Shown in pieces: positions 1 through 9,147 of a stretch of DNA of 64,000 nt (the first letter of the stretch is position 1; each line of letters begins with the position of its first letter). This DNA is from an uncultured Ulvibacter sp. (GTDB lineage: Bacteria > Bacteroidota > Bacteroidia > Flavobacteriales > Flavobacteriaceae). The position numbers were made by a program, and so were the translations under genes. Below the pieces are notes generated by a model. The model saw nothing but the letters and a program-made list of their open reading frames with translations, had not been told where the DNA came from and did not search any database. The DNA lies in contig CAJXZB010000009.1 in NCBI GenBank assembly GCA_913063405.1, forward strand, positions 32,852 to 96,851, given 5' to 3'.

Positions 1-2
1 AG

Positions 3-497
3 GGAGATAGTGGAGGGCAGAGTGGTGAGAATGGACGAAATGGAAAAGGAGGAGATAAGGAAGGAGAAGGTGATGACAACGAAGATATGAATGGAAAGCT
101 TTATGAAATCTATAAGCAACAGCAGCAATTGCGACAGCAATTGGAGGACCGACTTAGTAAAGAAGGTTTAAAGGGTAAAGGAGGCGATTTACTTCGAAAA
201 ATGGAGGGGATTGAACAGCAATTGCTGGACAAGGGTTTTAACCAACGAACACTTGAGAAGATGTTAAATTTACAATATGAATTGTTGAAGTTGGATAAAG
301 CGGATTTTGAACAAGGACAGGAAATGAAAAGGGAGTCCAGAACTAATAAGAAAGGTTATGAGAACAGTCTTAAGCTGTCCCCCGAAGATGTAAAAAAATA
401 CTTTAACACCACGGAGATATTAAATAGGGAGGCGCTACCTTTGCGACAAGTGTACAAGCAGAAAGTACAGACCTATTTTAAGAATAAAGATGATTGA
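3..497 (+). CDS. C-terminal end of a DUF4175-like protein (partial)
   Basis: The frame is open from base 3, so this is the tail of a gene that starts before the window; the in-frame ATG at 87 is internal. The visible part begins with a Gly/Asp/Lys/Glu-rich linker, then a Gln-rich, charged stretch with coiled-coil character (QQQQLRQQLEDRL), and ends in a basic tail. In Flavobacteriaceae a large DUF4175 membrane protein with this kind of tail commonly lies directly upstream of ybeY; that is the basis for the name, since no catalytic domain is visible. The stop overlaps the ybeY start by 8 bases, so the two are probably co-transcribed. Confidence 0.6.
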   Translation, partial: GDSGGQSGENGRNGKGGDKEGEGDDNEDMNGKLYEIYKQQQQLRQQLEDRLSKEGLKGKGGDLLRKMEGIEQQLLDKGFNQRTLEKMLNLQYELLKLDKADFEQGQEMKRESRTNKKGYENSLKLSPEDVKKYFNTTEILNREALPLRQVYKQKVQTYFKNKDD

Positions 498-906
498 ATT
501 TTCTAGTCAAACAGATTTCAAATTAAAAAAAGAAGACCAGGTTTCTAAATGGATTTCGTCTATAATTGCTTCGGAGGAGTTTACGGAAGGGGATATTAGC
601 TATGTTTTTTGCGATGATAACTATCTTCATGGTATAAATTTGGAGTTTTTGAATCATGACACGCTAACCGATATTATTAGTTTTGATTATTCATTAGGAA
701 AGCAGATTCACGGAGAGATATTTATTTCGGTAGATCGAGTTGCTGATAACGCTGAAAGTTTTAAGACAGAATTTGACAATGAATTGCACAGGGTAATAAT
801 CCATGGAGTCTTTCATTATTGTGGATACAAAGACAAGTCTCAAGCTGATATAAAATTAATGAGGTCTAAGGAAGATGAGGCCTTAGAGCAAAGATTGTTT
901 GTCTAG
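490..906 (+). CDS. ybeY: Endoribonuclease YbeY (rRNA maturation factor)
   Basis: A 138-residue protein of normal YbeY length. YbeY is a metal-dependent RNase acting in 16S rRNA 3' end maturation and ribosome quality control. The motif HGVFHYCGYKDKS (residues about 105-117) aligns with the family metal site HGxLHLxGYDH. The first two His are present, but the third is replaced by the KDK sequence, a form I recall from other Bacteroidota. The start overlaps the upstream gene. The next gene, mnmG, has its own promoter-like sequence, so ybeY is probably the last gene of its operon. Confidence 0.9.
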   Translation: MIEFSSQTDFKLKKEDQVSKWISSIIASEEFTEGDISYVFCDDNYLHGINLEFLNHDTLTDIISFDYSLGKQIHGEIFISVDRVADNAESFKTEFDNELHRVIIHGVFHYCGYKDKSQADIKLMRSKEDEALEQRLFV

Positions 907-961
907 CACCCTGAATTTCAATTTATTAGACAATAACCGCCTGATTTCAAGTTATTTAACT

Positions 962-969
962 TATATTTG
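962..969 (+). promoter_or_regulatory. Probable promoter -7 element of mnmG
   Basis: TATATTTG matches the Bacteroidota -7 consensus TAnnTTTG and lies 55 bases before the mnmG start. I see no convincing -33 box. A parS-like palindrome lies between this element and the gene, in the expected 5' untranslated region. Confidence 0.5.
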
Positions 970-991
970 CAGCCGCAAAATTAAATTATAA

Positions 992-1007
992 TGTTCCACG
1001 TGGAACA
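992..1007. other. parS-like centromere site 1
   Basis: TGTTCCACGTGGAACA is a perfect 16 bp palindrome, extended to 20 bp by one flanking AA/TT pair on each side. It matches the ParB-binding parS site known from Pseudomonas and is close to the Bacillus form, which has TTTCACGTGAAA at the core. It lies between ybeY and mnmG. A second copy follows mnmG. parS sites load ParB for chromosome segregation and usually cluster near the origin. Confidence 0.85.
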
Positions 1008-1016
1008 TTTCTAGAT

Positions 1017-2888
1017 ATGTTTGGAAAAGAATACGATGTTATTGTAGTTGGAGCGGGTCATGCAGGTTCGGAAGCGGCCGCTGCGGCCGCGAATATGGGA
1101 TCGAGCACCTTACTAATTACAATGAATCTTCAGAATATTGGTCAGATGTCCTGCAACCCTGCTATGGGAGGAATTGCAAAGGGGCAGATAGTTCGTGAAA
1201 TTGATGCTTTAGGAGGTTATAGCGGAATTATTTCAGACAAAACTGCGATACAGTTTAAGATGCTTAATAAATCCAAAGGGCCCGCAATGTGGAGTCCAAG
1301 GGTTCAGAGTGATCGTATGCGTTTTTCCGAGACTTGGAGGCTAATGTTGGAGCAAACGGCTAACTTGGATTTTTACCAGGAAATGGTTTCGGGTATTATA
1401 GTCGAAGATGATAAAGTAATTGGAGTTCGTACTTCACTTGGTATTGAAGTTCGGGCCAAGACGGTGGTTTTGACAAATGGCACTTTTCTAAATGGTCTTA
1501 TTCATATTGGTGAGAAGCAGTTTGGGGGTGGTCGAGCGGGTGAATCTGCCTCTACGGGAATTACTAAGGAGTTGGTTGATTTAGGGTTTGAATCTGGAAG
1601 AATGAAAACGGGTACTCCTCCTCGGGTCGATGGGCGTTCGTTGGATTTTTCAAAAATGCTTTTGCAGCCTGGAGATGAGAACCCAGAAAAGTTTTCTTTT
1701 TCTGATGTAACCCAAACGCTTAAAACACAGCGCCCTTGCCATATGACTTACACCAGCGGTTTGGTTCATGACCTGCTTAAGGAAGGGTTTGATAGATCAC
1801 CAATGTTTAATGGTTCTATTGATAGTATTGGGCCAAGGTATTGCCCATCTATAGAAGACAAGATAAATCGATTTGCTGACAAAGAGCGCCATCAAATGTT
1901 TATAGAGCCTGAGGGCTGGGATACTGTGGAGTATTATGTAAATGGTTTTTCTACCTCGTTGCCGGAAGATGTTCAGTTTAAGGCGCTTCGTGCAGTAGCG
2001 GGTTTTGAGAATGTCAAGTTTTTCCGTCCGGGTTATGCAATAGAATACGATTACTTTCCACCAACGCAATTAAAGCATACGCTGGAAACAAAACTGGTGG
2101 ATGGCTTGTTTTTCGCGGGTCAGATAAATGGAACAACGGGTTACGAAGAGGCGGCATCTCAGGGACTAATGGCGGGTATAAATGCGCACATGAAAGTAGA
2201 AGAAAAGGACCCTTTTATCATTCAAAGAAACGAGGCGTATATAGGAGTTTTGATAGATGACTTAATTACAAAGGGTACGGAGGAGCCATATAGAATGTTT
2301 ACTTCTAGGGCAGAATATAGAACCTTATTGCGGCAAGATAATGCCGATTTTAGACTTACACCAATGTCGCATAAGATCGGTTTGGCGAGCGATGATCGTA
2401 TGAGAAAAATGGAAACTAAGCAGAAGAAGTCGGATTCGTTTGTGAAGTTTTTTAGAGAAACGAGTGTCATTCCGGGTGTAATTAATCCAATATTGGAATC
2501 AAAAGAATCTGCATTAGTGAGTCAAAGTGATAAGATGTTTAAGGTTTTTTCAAGACCAAATATCACTATGGATGATATGCGAAGGATAGGTTCGGTGGAG
2601 GAATTTGTTGCTGAGAATGACTTGGATTTTGATGTATTACAGCAGGCCGAGATTCAGGTGAAATATGCTGGATATATAAACAAGGAAAAAAATAATGCTG
2701 ACAAGTTGAATCGTTTGGAAGGATTGAAAATCCCTAAGGGTTTTGACTATACTAAGCTAAAGTCTTTGTCTTATGAGGCTAGAGAAAAGCTAACCGCTAT
2801 TCAACCTGTAACTATTTCTCAGGCCTCAAGAATTAGTGGTGTTTCACCAAATGATATCTCGGTATTGCTAGTATATATGGGGCGTTAA
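1017..2888 (+). CDS. mnmG: tRNA uridine-5-carboxymethylaminomethyl synthesis enzyme MnmG
   Basis: This is a full-length 623-residue MnmG (GidA). With MnmE it installs the carboxymethylaminomethyl group on U34 of certain tRNAs, using FAD and methylene-tetrahydrofolate. The FAD-binding GAGHAGSEAA motif is at residues 12-21, and the family-typical segments SCNPAMGGIAKG and GGGRAGESAS are intact. The C-terminal helical domain is complete (ending ISVLLVYMGR). The ATG at 1017 is the first in frame, 10 bases after the parS palindrome. The gene is flanked on both sides by parS-like sites. Confidence 0.97.
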   Translation: MFGKEYDVIVVGAGHAGSEAAAAAANMGSSTLLITMNLQNIGQMSCNPAMGGIAKGQIVREIDALGGYSGIISDKTAIQFKMLNKSKGPAMWSPRVQSDRMRFSETWRLMLEQTANLDFYQEMVSGIIVEDDKVIGVRTSLGIEVRAKTVVLTNGTFLNGLIHIGEKQFGGGRAGESASTGITKELVDLGFESGRMKTGTPPRVDGRSLDFSKMLLQPGDENPEKFSFSDVTQTLKTQRPCHMTYTSGLVHDLLKEGFDRSPMFNGSIDSIGPRYCPSIEDKINRFADKERHQMFIEPEGWDTVEYYVNGFSTSLPEDVQFKALRAVAGFENVKFFRPGYAIEYDYFPPTQLKHTLETKLVDGLFFAGQINGTTGYEEAASQGLMAGINAHMKVEEKDPFIIQRNEAYIGVLIDDLITKGTEEPYRMFTSRAEYRTLLRQDNADFRLTPMSHKIGLASDDRMRKMETKQKKSDSFVKFFRETSVIPGVINPILESKESALVSQSDKMFKVFSRPNITMDDMRRIGSVEEFVAENDLDFDVLQQAEIQVKYAGYINKEKNNADKLNRLEGLKIPKGFDYTKLKSLSYEAREKLTAIQPVTISQASRISGVSPNDISVLLVYMGR

Positions 2889-2894
2889 AACCTA

Positions 2895-2910
2895 TGTTCC
2901 ACGTGGAACG
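2895..2910. other. parS-like centromere site 2
   Basis: TGTTCCACGTGGAACG matches site 1 except for the last base; the 14 bp core GTTCCACGTGGAAC is a perfect palindrome. It begins 7 bases after the mnmG stop and ends 15 bases before the next gene's start. ParB binding here could affect transcription of the neighbours, but this is inference. Confidence 0.85.
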
Positions 2911-2925
2911 ATAAATTTAAATTCT

Positions 2926-3774
2926 TTGGAAAAGATTCAGAATAAAATAGAACTATCCATAAAAGACTTTCTGGTAAGCGGAGAGTCTTTTGACTTATTG
3001 TATGATTCCAAGCGAGAGATGCTGCTAACCTCTCCTCAACCAGCAGTGCAAGAATTAGCGAAATATTACAAGAGCGAAAACTACATTTCTCACACAGATG
3101 AGCATAAAGGGTTGATGGCTTCTTTATATCAAATGGTGAAGAAATATTCACTCTCAAAAAAACTTCGTTTGATAACATCTTTAAATAAAGGTACGGGTTC
3201 TCTTTTAGATATAGGAGCGGGAACCGGCGAGTTTTTAAAATTGGCGAAGGAATACGATTGGAAAGTTCAAGGTATTGAGCCAAATGAAAGAGCGAGAAGT
3301 TTTGCCGTTGAGAAAGATGTGAGATTAAAGGAATCCATTGACGAACTTTCGGGAAATAGTTTTGATGTGGTTACACTGTGGCATGTACTTGAGCACCTTC
3401 CCGATTTGGAAAACACTATTTCTAAGATAGAAGCATTTGTAAAACCGGGCGGAGTTTTAATAATTGCGGTTCCTAACTTTAGATCCTATGATGCTGGTCA
3501 TTATAAAAACTATTGGGCGGCCTATGATGTGCCGAGACACCTTTGGCATTTTTCAAGGGAATCTATGAAGGTGTTGTTTTCTTCTGAAATGGAACTCATA
3601 AAAACAATCCCAATGATTTTTGATTCCTTTTACGTGAGTTTACTTTCTGAAAAATATAAACGAGGAAAGAACTTTTCAATCAAGGGAATATTTGTTGGTT
3701 TGTGGTCAAACATCGCTGCTTTGAGGTCAGGGGAATCTTCATCGCACATTTATTGCTTCAAGAAGGAGAATTAA
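2926..3774 (+). CDS. Class I SAM-dependent methyltransferase
   Basis: This 282-residue protein has methyltransferase motif I LLDIGAGTGEF (residues about 93-103) and a later LWHVLEHLPD segment (151-160), as in the Methyltransf_23 group. The substrate is unknown. The chosen start is TTG at 2926; the first in-frame ATG would remove about 30 residues that look coding. The gene lies just after mnmG and parS site 2 and converges on holB. No signal peptide or membrane segment is seen, so it should be cytoplasmic. The function could be small-molecule, lipid or protein methylation. Confidence 0.8.
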   Translation: MEKIQNKIELSIKDFLVSGESFDLLYDSKREMLLTSPQPAVQELAKYYKSENYISHTDEHKGLMASLYQMVKKYSLSKKLRLITSLNKGTGSLLDIGAGTGEFLKLAKEYDWKVQGIEPNERARSFAVEKDVRLKESIDELSGNSFDVVTLWHVLEHLPDLENTISKIEAFVKPGGVLIIAVPNFRSYDAGHYKNYWAAYDVPRHLWHFSRESMKVLFSSEMELIKTIPMIFDSFYVSLLSEKYKRGKNFSIKGIFVGLWSNIAALRSGESSSHIYCFKKEN

Positions 3775-3885
3775 GCAGCTAGAGACACCTTACTCGTTTG
3801 TTTTCTACTAACAGGTGTTGAGTAAAGCAAAAAGAAAAAAACGCGCTTAGACGACTTAATTTAGAACTCTTTTTTGATAAACAAT

Positions 3886-3913
3886 ATTTATCACAATAAC
3901 TATTGTGATAAAT
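3886..3913. terminator. Inverted repeat between convergent genes, possible bidirectional terminator
   Basis: ATTTATCACAATA and its exact reverse complement TATTGTGATAAAT are separated by two bases. The 13 bp arms lie just past the 3' end of minus-strand holB and 112 bases after the methyltransferase stop. The stem is AT-rich and has no clear T tract, so a protein-binding palindrome is an alternative. Confidence 0.45.
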
Positions 3914-3918
3914 AACGG

Positions 3919-5079
3919 CTATACCAGTTCTTTTTTATGAATCAGCCGTGTCAATTGAATACTTAGATCTGTAAAAATGATTTTGGCGTTTCCGTTTCGT
4001 TCAATGTGGTAAGCTGCATCTTCAATGGCAGAGGTAATTTCGAAAATATTGTTTTGATGGATAAATGGCGCGAACTTTTCGATTGAGAATTTTGGGTCTG
4101 AAGTCTCGAAAAAGAGTAGACTATCGGCCTTGTAATTTTTTAGTAGTGCCTGTCTAAAAACCTCATTACAATAAAAGAGAAATGTTTTCTGAACTTCTCG
4201 ACCCTTTCCGGCAACGGTATCACTCCAAGTTAATAGCTCAGTAATTGCACTTTTATTGCCTTTGGCCTTAAATGCAGTTCTTACCCAAGAAACAAACCAT
4301 TCTTCGAAAAGTAAATCGTCACTGTCATTTTCTAAGATATGCAAAGCCTTGTTGAAATCACCATTTGCCTGCCTGCTTATTTTTTTAGCCTTTGGCTCTG
4401 GAACAGCTTGTTTTTCTATTAAAGCTGTAGCAATATCTTCTTCAGATAATAAAGGAAAATCTAATTTTTGACAGCGACTTCTTATCGTTGTTATAATATG
4501 TTCCTCATTTTCAGTAAGTAGCAAAAGCAAGGTTTTTTCTGGTGGTTCCTCTACAATCTTCAAGATTTTATTGGAACATTCGGTGTTCATTTTTTCGGCC
4601 ATCCAGATAACCATTACTTTATAACCACCCTCATAAGACTTTAAGGATAAGGCTTTTAGCATATCCCGAGCTTCGTTTACACTAATGTTTCCTTGCTTAT
4701 TTTCAATGCCAAGCGACTGTAACCAATCAAACAGAGAACCATAGGGGCTTTCAAAAACAAATTTTCGCCATTCCTCAGTAAAGTTGGCAGCTACAGCGTT
4801 TTTCTTAACACTGTCATTAGTATTTACTGGATAGATAAAGTGTAAGTCTGGATGTGAAAGTTTGCCTATTTTATTAGCGCAGATTTGATGTTCTGGAGAA
4901 TTTTTTTCATAAGCTTGGCATAGAATTTCCTTCACATAAGCAATAGCCATAGGCAAAAGACCACTTCCGTTTGCTCCTACAAATAATTGGGCGTGAGGAA
5001 TACGACCATTTTCGATGGTTTTTAAAAGGTGTGCCTTTACATGTTTTTGGCCAATTACTTCGGAAAAATCCATCCACAA
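3919..5079 (-). CDS. holB: DNA polymerase III subunit delta-prime (HolB-like)
   Basis: A 386-residue AAA+ clamp-loader protein. It opens with the family pattern VIGQKHVKAHLLKTIENGRIPHAQLF, followed by a degenerate P-loop GANGSGLLP (residues 35-43) in which the usual Lys is missing, as expected for the non-hydrolysing delta-prime subunit. The later IVEEPPEKTLLLLLTENE and TIRSRCQKLDF segments match the sensor 1 and SRC-type region. It would act in loading the sliding clamp. An upstream in-frame ATG is not seen, and the second Met (MDF) is two codons in. It diverges from pgk and converges on the methyltransferase gene. Confidence 0.88.
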   Translation of the reverse strand: MWMDFSEVIGQKHVKAHLLKTIENGRIPHAQLFVGANGSGLLPMAIAYVKEILCQAYEKNSPEHQICANKIGKLSHPDLHFIYPVNTNDSVKKNAVAANFTEEWRKFVFESPYGSLFDWLQSLGIENKQGNISVNEARDMLKALSLKSYEGGYKVMVIWMAEKMNTECSNKILKIVEEPPEKTLLLLLTENEEHIITTIRSRCQKLDFPLLSEEDIATALIEKQAVPEPKAKKISRQANGDFNKALHILENDSDDLLFEEWFVSWVRTAFKAKGNKSAITELLTWSDTVAGKGREVQKTFLFYCNEVFRQALLKNYKADSLLFFETSDPKFSIEKFAPFIHQNNIFEITSAIEDAAYHIERNGNAKIIFTDLSIQLTRLIHKKELV

Positions 5080-5108
5080 AACTAAGCATTTTGTGGCCTA
5101 AAAAAAAC

Positions 5109-5116
5109 TATATTTG
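5109..5116 (+). promoter_or_regulatory. Probable promoter -7 element of pgk
   Basis: TATATTTG fits the Bacteroidota TAnnTTTG consensus. It ends 18 bases before the pgk ATG, implying a very short leader. Its TTG should not be mistaken for the pgk start codon. Confidence 0.6.
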
Positions 5117-5134
5117 CAGCTGAAAACCACACCT

Positions 5135-6322
5135 ATGAAAACTTTATCCGACTTCAATTTTAACGGAAAGAAAGCACTAATCCGAGTAGATTTTAACGTG
5201 CCGTTGAATGAAAGTTTTGAGGTAACCGATGCTAGTAGAATAGAAGCTGCCAAGCCTACAATTATTAAGATACTTGAAGATGGAGGAAGCTGCGTTTTAA
5301 TGTCTCATCTAGGACGACCTAAGAATAGGGAAGAGAGGTTTTCGTTAAAACATATTGTTAAGAAAACGAGTGACGTCCTTGGTGTAAATGTTCGTCTTGT
5401 TGAAGATTGTGTTGGACAAATTGCGGAAGACACGGTAAGTAGTTGTGGATCTGGAGAGATTCTATTACTTGAAAATCTTCGTTATTATGAAGAAGAAACC
5501 AAGGGAGACCGTGATTTTGCGGAACAGCTTTCGAAACTGGGTGATATATACGTAAACGATGCCTTCGGAACAGCGCATAGAGTACACGCCTCTACTGCAA
5601 TAATTGCTGATTTTTTTCCCGAAAACAAATGTTTTGGATTGCTTTTGGCTTCAGAAATAGAAAATATAAATAAGGTGTTAAATAATAGTGTAAAGCCAGT
5701 AGCAGCAATTATTGGAGGCGCTAAAGTTTCTTCAAAAATCACCATTATTGAGAACATTTTGGACAAAATTGATCATCTTATTATTGGTGGCGGAATGGCC
5801 TTTACCTTTGTGAAGGCGCAAGGCGGTAAAATTGGCAGTTCTTTGGTCGAAGAAGACAAACAGGAGCTGGCGCTTGAAATTCTGAAGCAGGCTAAAGAGA
5901 AAGGTGTTTCGGTTCATTTACCCACAGATGCAATTGTTGCAGATGCTTTTTCAGAAGAAGCCAATACAAAAATAGAAGAAATAAATGCTATTTCAGATGG
6001 CTGGATGGGGCTTGATGTTGGTCCTAGAACGAATGAAGAATTTTCGAATGTTGTTCTCAATTCTAAGACCATTCTATGGAATGGCCCTGTTGGAGTGTTT
6101 GAATTGTCCAAATTCGCTGAGGGCACGATTGCTTTAGGGAATGCTATTGCTGAAGCTACTGAGGCTGGAACCTTCTCTTTGGTAGGTGGAGGTGACTCAG
6201 TCGCTGCCGTAAAACAATTTAACTTTACCGATAAAGTAAGTTATGTTTCAACTGGGGGTGGAGCAATGCTCGAAATGTTAGAAGGAAAAACACTTCCTGG
6301 AATTCAAGCAATTTTGGATTGA
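5135..6322 (+). CDS. pgk: Phosphoglycerate kinase
   Basis: A 395-residue glycolytic enzyme that transfers phosphate between 1,3-bisphosphoglycerate and ADP. The N-terminal substrate motif ALIRVDFNVPL, the SHLGRP segment, GGAKVSSKI and the C-terminal nucleotide loop GGGDSVAAV are all present, and the length is normal. I chose ATG 5135 because the longer frame from TTG 5114 starts inside a promoter element and adds seven residues unlike the family. It is divergently placed to holB. Confidence 0.97.
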   Translation: MKTLSDFNFNGKKALIRVDFNVPLNESFEVTDASRIEAAKPTIIKILEDGGSCVLMSHLGRPKNREERFSLKHIVKKTSDVLGVNVRLVEDCVGQIAEDTVSSCGSGEILLLENLRYYEEETKGDRDFAEQLSKLGDIYVNDAFGTAHRVHASTAIIADFFPENKCFGLLLASEIENINKVLNNSVKPVAAIIGGAKVSSKITIIENILDKIDHLIIGGGMAFTFVKAQGGKIGSSLVEEDKQELALEILKQAKEKGVSVHLPTDAIVADAFSEEANTKIEEINAISDGWMGLDVGPRTNEEFSNVVLNSKTILWNGPVGVFELSKFAEGTIALGNAIAEATEAGTFSLVGGGDSVAAVKQFNFTDKVSYVSTGGGAMLEMLEGKTLPGIQAILD

Positions 6323-6430
6323 AATTTATTAAAACACTCATTTTCAGATAGTTTTGTGTAAAATTTGCACATTCGTTTCATTTAGCTATTTTTAGTAAAA
6401 TTTTACGAACTTACCTACGTTATTGTAATT

Positions 6431-8053
6431 ATGAATCTAAGAAAACTCCCTTATTTACTGCTGGTATGCTGTGGATGTTTATATGCTCAAGATGAACCCA
6501 TTGTGCAGAAGCAAAAAATTGTACAAGAAAATACGGGTGAACAACAGACAATAATGCGCATAGATTCTCTTCAAAAAACACAAATTCAGGTTGTTGATTC
6601 CATAATCATTCAGCAATCTTCTAGTGACTTTTCAACGAAAGCGGTCGCGACGAAAATTAAAGATACTTCAGTATTCGCTTTAAAGGATATAGCACATGCA
6701 AGGAAGTATGACAGTCTTTGGTTAAGAGAAATGTATAACTCTGAAATGTTTGAAGAGGTTTACGGGCTTATCAAAAACCAGGATTTTGTTCCGGTTGAAT
6801 ATGAAGAATTGTCCACTGAATTATTAAAACAACGCCTTAAAGAGCTTGATGCTCGCACCCCTTTTAACGTTGAATACAATCCGTCTTTAGAAAGTGTAAT
6901 TAAGGGATATTTGAAGAATCGAAGAAGAACGATGGCAAAGTTAATGGCCTTAAGTGACTATTATTTCCCAATGTTCGAACAAGAACTTGATAAGTACGAT
7001 CTTCCATTGGAAATGAAATATTTGGCAATTGTAGAATCTGCACTTGACCCTAGAGCAAGATCGAGGGTGGGAGCTACGGGGCTTTGGCAGTTTATGTATG
7101 CAACGGGAAAGATGTTTGGGCTTGAGGTGAGCTCCTATGTAGATGAACGCTCAGACCCTTTAATGGCAACTGAAGCGGCTTGTAAGTATTTAAAGAGTCT
7201 TCATGGAAGCCTTGGAGATTGGGATTTAGCTCTAGCCGCGTATAATTCTGGTCCTGGAAATGTTTCCAAAGCCATTAGACGCTCTGGAGGACGGACTAAT
7301 TATTGGAATATTAGATCGAATTTACCGCGTGAAACGGCTGGTTATGTACCAGCATTTTTAGCAACGATGTACATTTTTGAATATGCCGAAGAACACGGTT
7401 TTGAAAGCAATGGACCAAGAATTCCTTATATCGCAACAGATACGATACGTGTGAAGAGAAGGATTTCATTACAACAAGTTTCACAAATTGCAGGTTTGGA
7501 ATTAGCAGAACTGGAGTTTTTAAACCCTTCATATAAACTTGGAATTATTCCAGTTGTGAAAGATGAAAATTATATGCTTCGTTTGCCAATAGATGTAGTT
7601 GGAAAATTTGTGGCCAATGAAGATGCTATTTACGCATATGCCGAGGCCGAATTTAATAAGCGAGAAAAGCCATTGCCGGAGCTTATGGAACAAAGCAGAG
7701 GTCTACGATATCGAGTTAAAAGCGGTGACTATTTAGGAAAAATTGCGAGTAGACATGACGTCACGGTATCTCAAATCAAAAGATGGAATGGCCTTCGAAG
7801 TAACAAGCTTAGGATAGGGCAGCGACTTACTATACATCCTCGAAGTACACGATCAAACTCTTCCAAAAAGTCTTCTAATTCGGCTGTTAGAGCTGATGAA
7901 AATACAAGAGTATATACTGTAAAAAATGGAGATTCTCTCTGGAGTATATCTCAAAATTTTCCTGGTGTTACCGTTCAGAAAATCAAAAAATGGAACGATA
8001 TTAGTGGCAATAATTTGAAACCAGGAACAAAACTCAAAATTCTAAAGGGTTAG
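6431..8053 (+). CDS. Membrane-bound lytic murein transglycosylase with LysM repeats (MltD-like)
   Basis: A 540-residue secreted peptidoglycan lyase. A signal peptide (residues 1-20, ending CLYAQ) is followed by a low-complexity spacer and an SLT domain at about 175-310. The catalytic Glu is likely E202 in AIVESALDP, followed by GATGLWQFM and ALAAYNSGPGNV. Two LysM domains lie at about 426-469 and 493-538. Such enzymes cleave glycan strands to 1,6-anhydro ends. It is 20 bases upstream of a lipoprotein gene and probably shares its transcript. This gene order (pgk, LysM, DUF4837) is usual in Flavobacteriaceae. Confidence 0.93.
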   Translation: MNLRKLPYLLLVCCGCLYAQDEPIVQKQKIVQENTGEQQTIMRIDSLQKTQIQVVDSIIIQQSSSDFSTKAVATKIKDTSVFALKDIAHARKYDSLWLREMYNSEMFEEVYGLIKNQDFVPVEYEELSTELLKQRLKELDARTPFNVEYNPSLESVIKGYLKNRRRTMAKLMALSDYYFPMFEQELDKYDLPLEMKYLAIVESALDPRARSRVGATGLWQFMYATGKMFGLEVSSYVDERSDPLMATEAACKYLKSLHGSLGDWDLALAAYNSGPGNVSKAIRRSGGRTNYWNIRSNLPRETAGYVPAFLATMYIFEYAEEHGFESNGPRIPYIATDTIRVKRRISLQQVSQIAGLELAELEFLNPSYKLGIIPVVKDENYMLRLPIDVVGKFVANEDAIYAYAEAEFNKREKPLPELMEQSRGLRYRVKSGDYLGKIASRHDVTVSQIKRWNGLRSNKLRIGQRLTIHPRSTRSNSSKKSSNSAVRADENTRVYTVKNGDSLWSISQNFPGVTVQKIKKWNDISGNNLKPGTKLKILKG

Positions 8054-8073
8054 TTCCCATTTAATCTCAATTA

Positions 8074-9048
8074 ATGAAGTCATTATACTACCTAAGCCTA
8101 GCTCTCATATTTGTTTTTTCATGTAACGAGAGCAGAAAAAAAGACACTTCTTATTTACCAAAATCACTTGGGAACATTAATACCCTCCAGGTTGTGACAC
8201 CCAATGATCTATGGAATAGTCGAGTGGGCGAAGAAATACGAACACATTTTGCTGCACCAGCGGATGGGCTTCCTCAAGACGAACCTTTGTTTTCTATGAA
8301 TCAAATGCCGCCAGAGACCTATACCGGTTTTGCACGCAAGTATCGATTGGTTTTGTATGTTTCTTTAGGAGACGAAGAAAAAGTAGAACTGAAAAAAAAT
8401 GCGTATTCCAAGCCTCAAACACTGGCTTTTGTTATTGCTAAAACTGAAGAGGATCTTGTTAGATTAATTGCAGAAAACCAAACACGTATTATTAATGCGT
8501 TTCACATATCTGAAATCACCGAAAGACAGCGTAGAACCTCCATATCTCTTATGAAATTGGATTCATTAGATGAGGTCATGGGAGTGACCTTAAAGATTCC
8601 TTCTGCGTACCATATTGCCAAGTCAACGGATGAGTTTTATTGGATTCGAAAAGAACTAAAATCTGGGAGTACGAACATTATTATATACCAAGTGCCTCTT
8701 GACATGATCAATAAGGATAGCACAACCGTTGGGAATATTATTAAAATGCGTGATTCTATTGGCGGGAAGCACCTTCCTGTGGAGGACGATGGTCGTTTTA
8801 TTACTGAAGAAGCCTACGCCCCATTTTTATTTACCACAGAGATTAATGGAAAACCGGCCTATGAAACAAAGGGTACATGGGAAGTGAAGAATCAATATAT
8901 AGCAGGGCCTTTCGTGAATTACGCTGTGCGAGATGAACCCAACAATCGCTATTTAATTTTGGAAGGTTTTACCTATGCTCCTTCTGTTGAAAAAAGGGAT
9001 CTTCAGTTTGAGCTTGAATCCATTTTGAAGTCGGCAATTATAAAGTAA
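8074..9048 (+). CDS. DUF4837 family lipoprotein
   Basis: A 324-residue predicted lipoprotein. Its type II signal peptide ends in FVFSC with the lipidated Cys at residue 17, followed by NES. The remainder has no catalytic motif I recognise. The composition and position between a LysM transglycosylase and tatA match the DUF4837 family, which is restricted to Bacteroidota and has no known function. A strong terminator follows. A cell-envelope role is inferred only from the neighbours. Confidence 0.85.
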   Translation: MKSLYYLSLALIFVFSCNESRKKDTSYLPKSLGNINTLQVVTPNDLWNSRVGEEIRTHFAAPADGLPQDEPLFSMNQMPPETYTGFARKYRLVLYVSLGDEEKVELKKNAYSKPQTLAFVIAKTEEDLVRLIAENQTRIINAFHISEITERQRRTSISLMKLDSLDEVMGVTLKIPSAYHIAKSTDEFYWIRKELKSGSTNIIIYQVPLDMINKDSTTVGNIIKMRDSIGGKHLPVEDDGRFITEEAYAPFLFTTEINGKPAYETKGTWEVKNQYIAGPFVNYAVRDEPNNRYLILEGFTYAPSVEKRDLQFELESILKSAIIK

Positions 9049-9065
9049 TAAACCGCTTACGGTAT

Positions 9066-9103
9066 AAAAGCCCCTGCTAGTTCTTAGAATAGCAGGGGCT
9101 TTT
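9066..9103. terminator. Rho-independent terminator, bidirectional
   Basis: The arm AAAAGCCCCTGCTA pairs with TAGCAGGGGCTTTT across a 10-base loop. With A and T runs on both sides it can serve both the DUF4837 gene (plus) and tatA (minus), which converge here. Confidence 0.9.
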
Positions 9104-9147
9104 TATATTGAACAATAGCCATAATGTATAAGCCAAGTTCAAAAGGA

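Noticed and set aside
1797..2069. Antisense frame inside mnmG
   Set aside because: Shadow of a strongly conserved gene; no promoter or protein-like features.
5114..5134. TTG start for pgk adding seven residues
   Set aside because: The TTG is part of the TATATTTG promoter element and the extra residues do not fit the family N-terminus.
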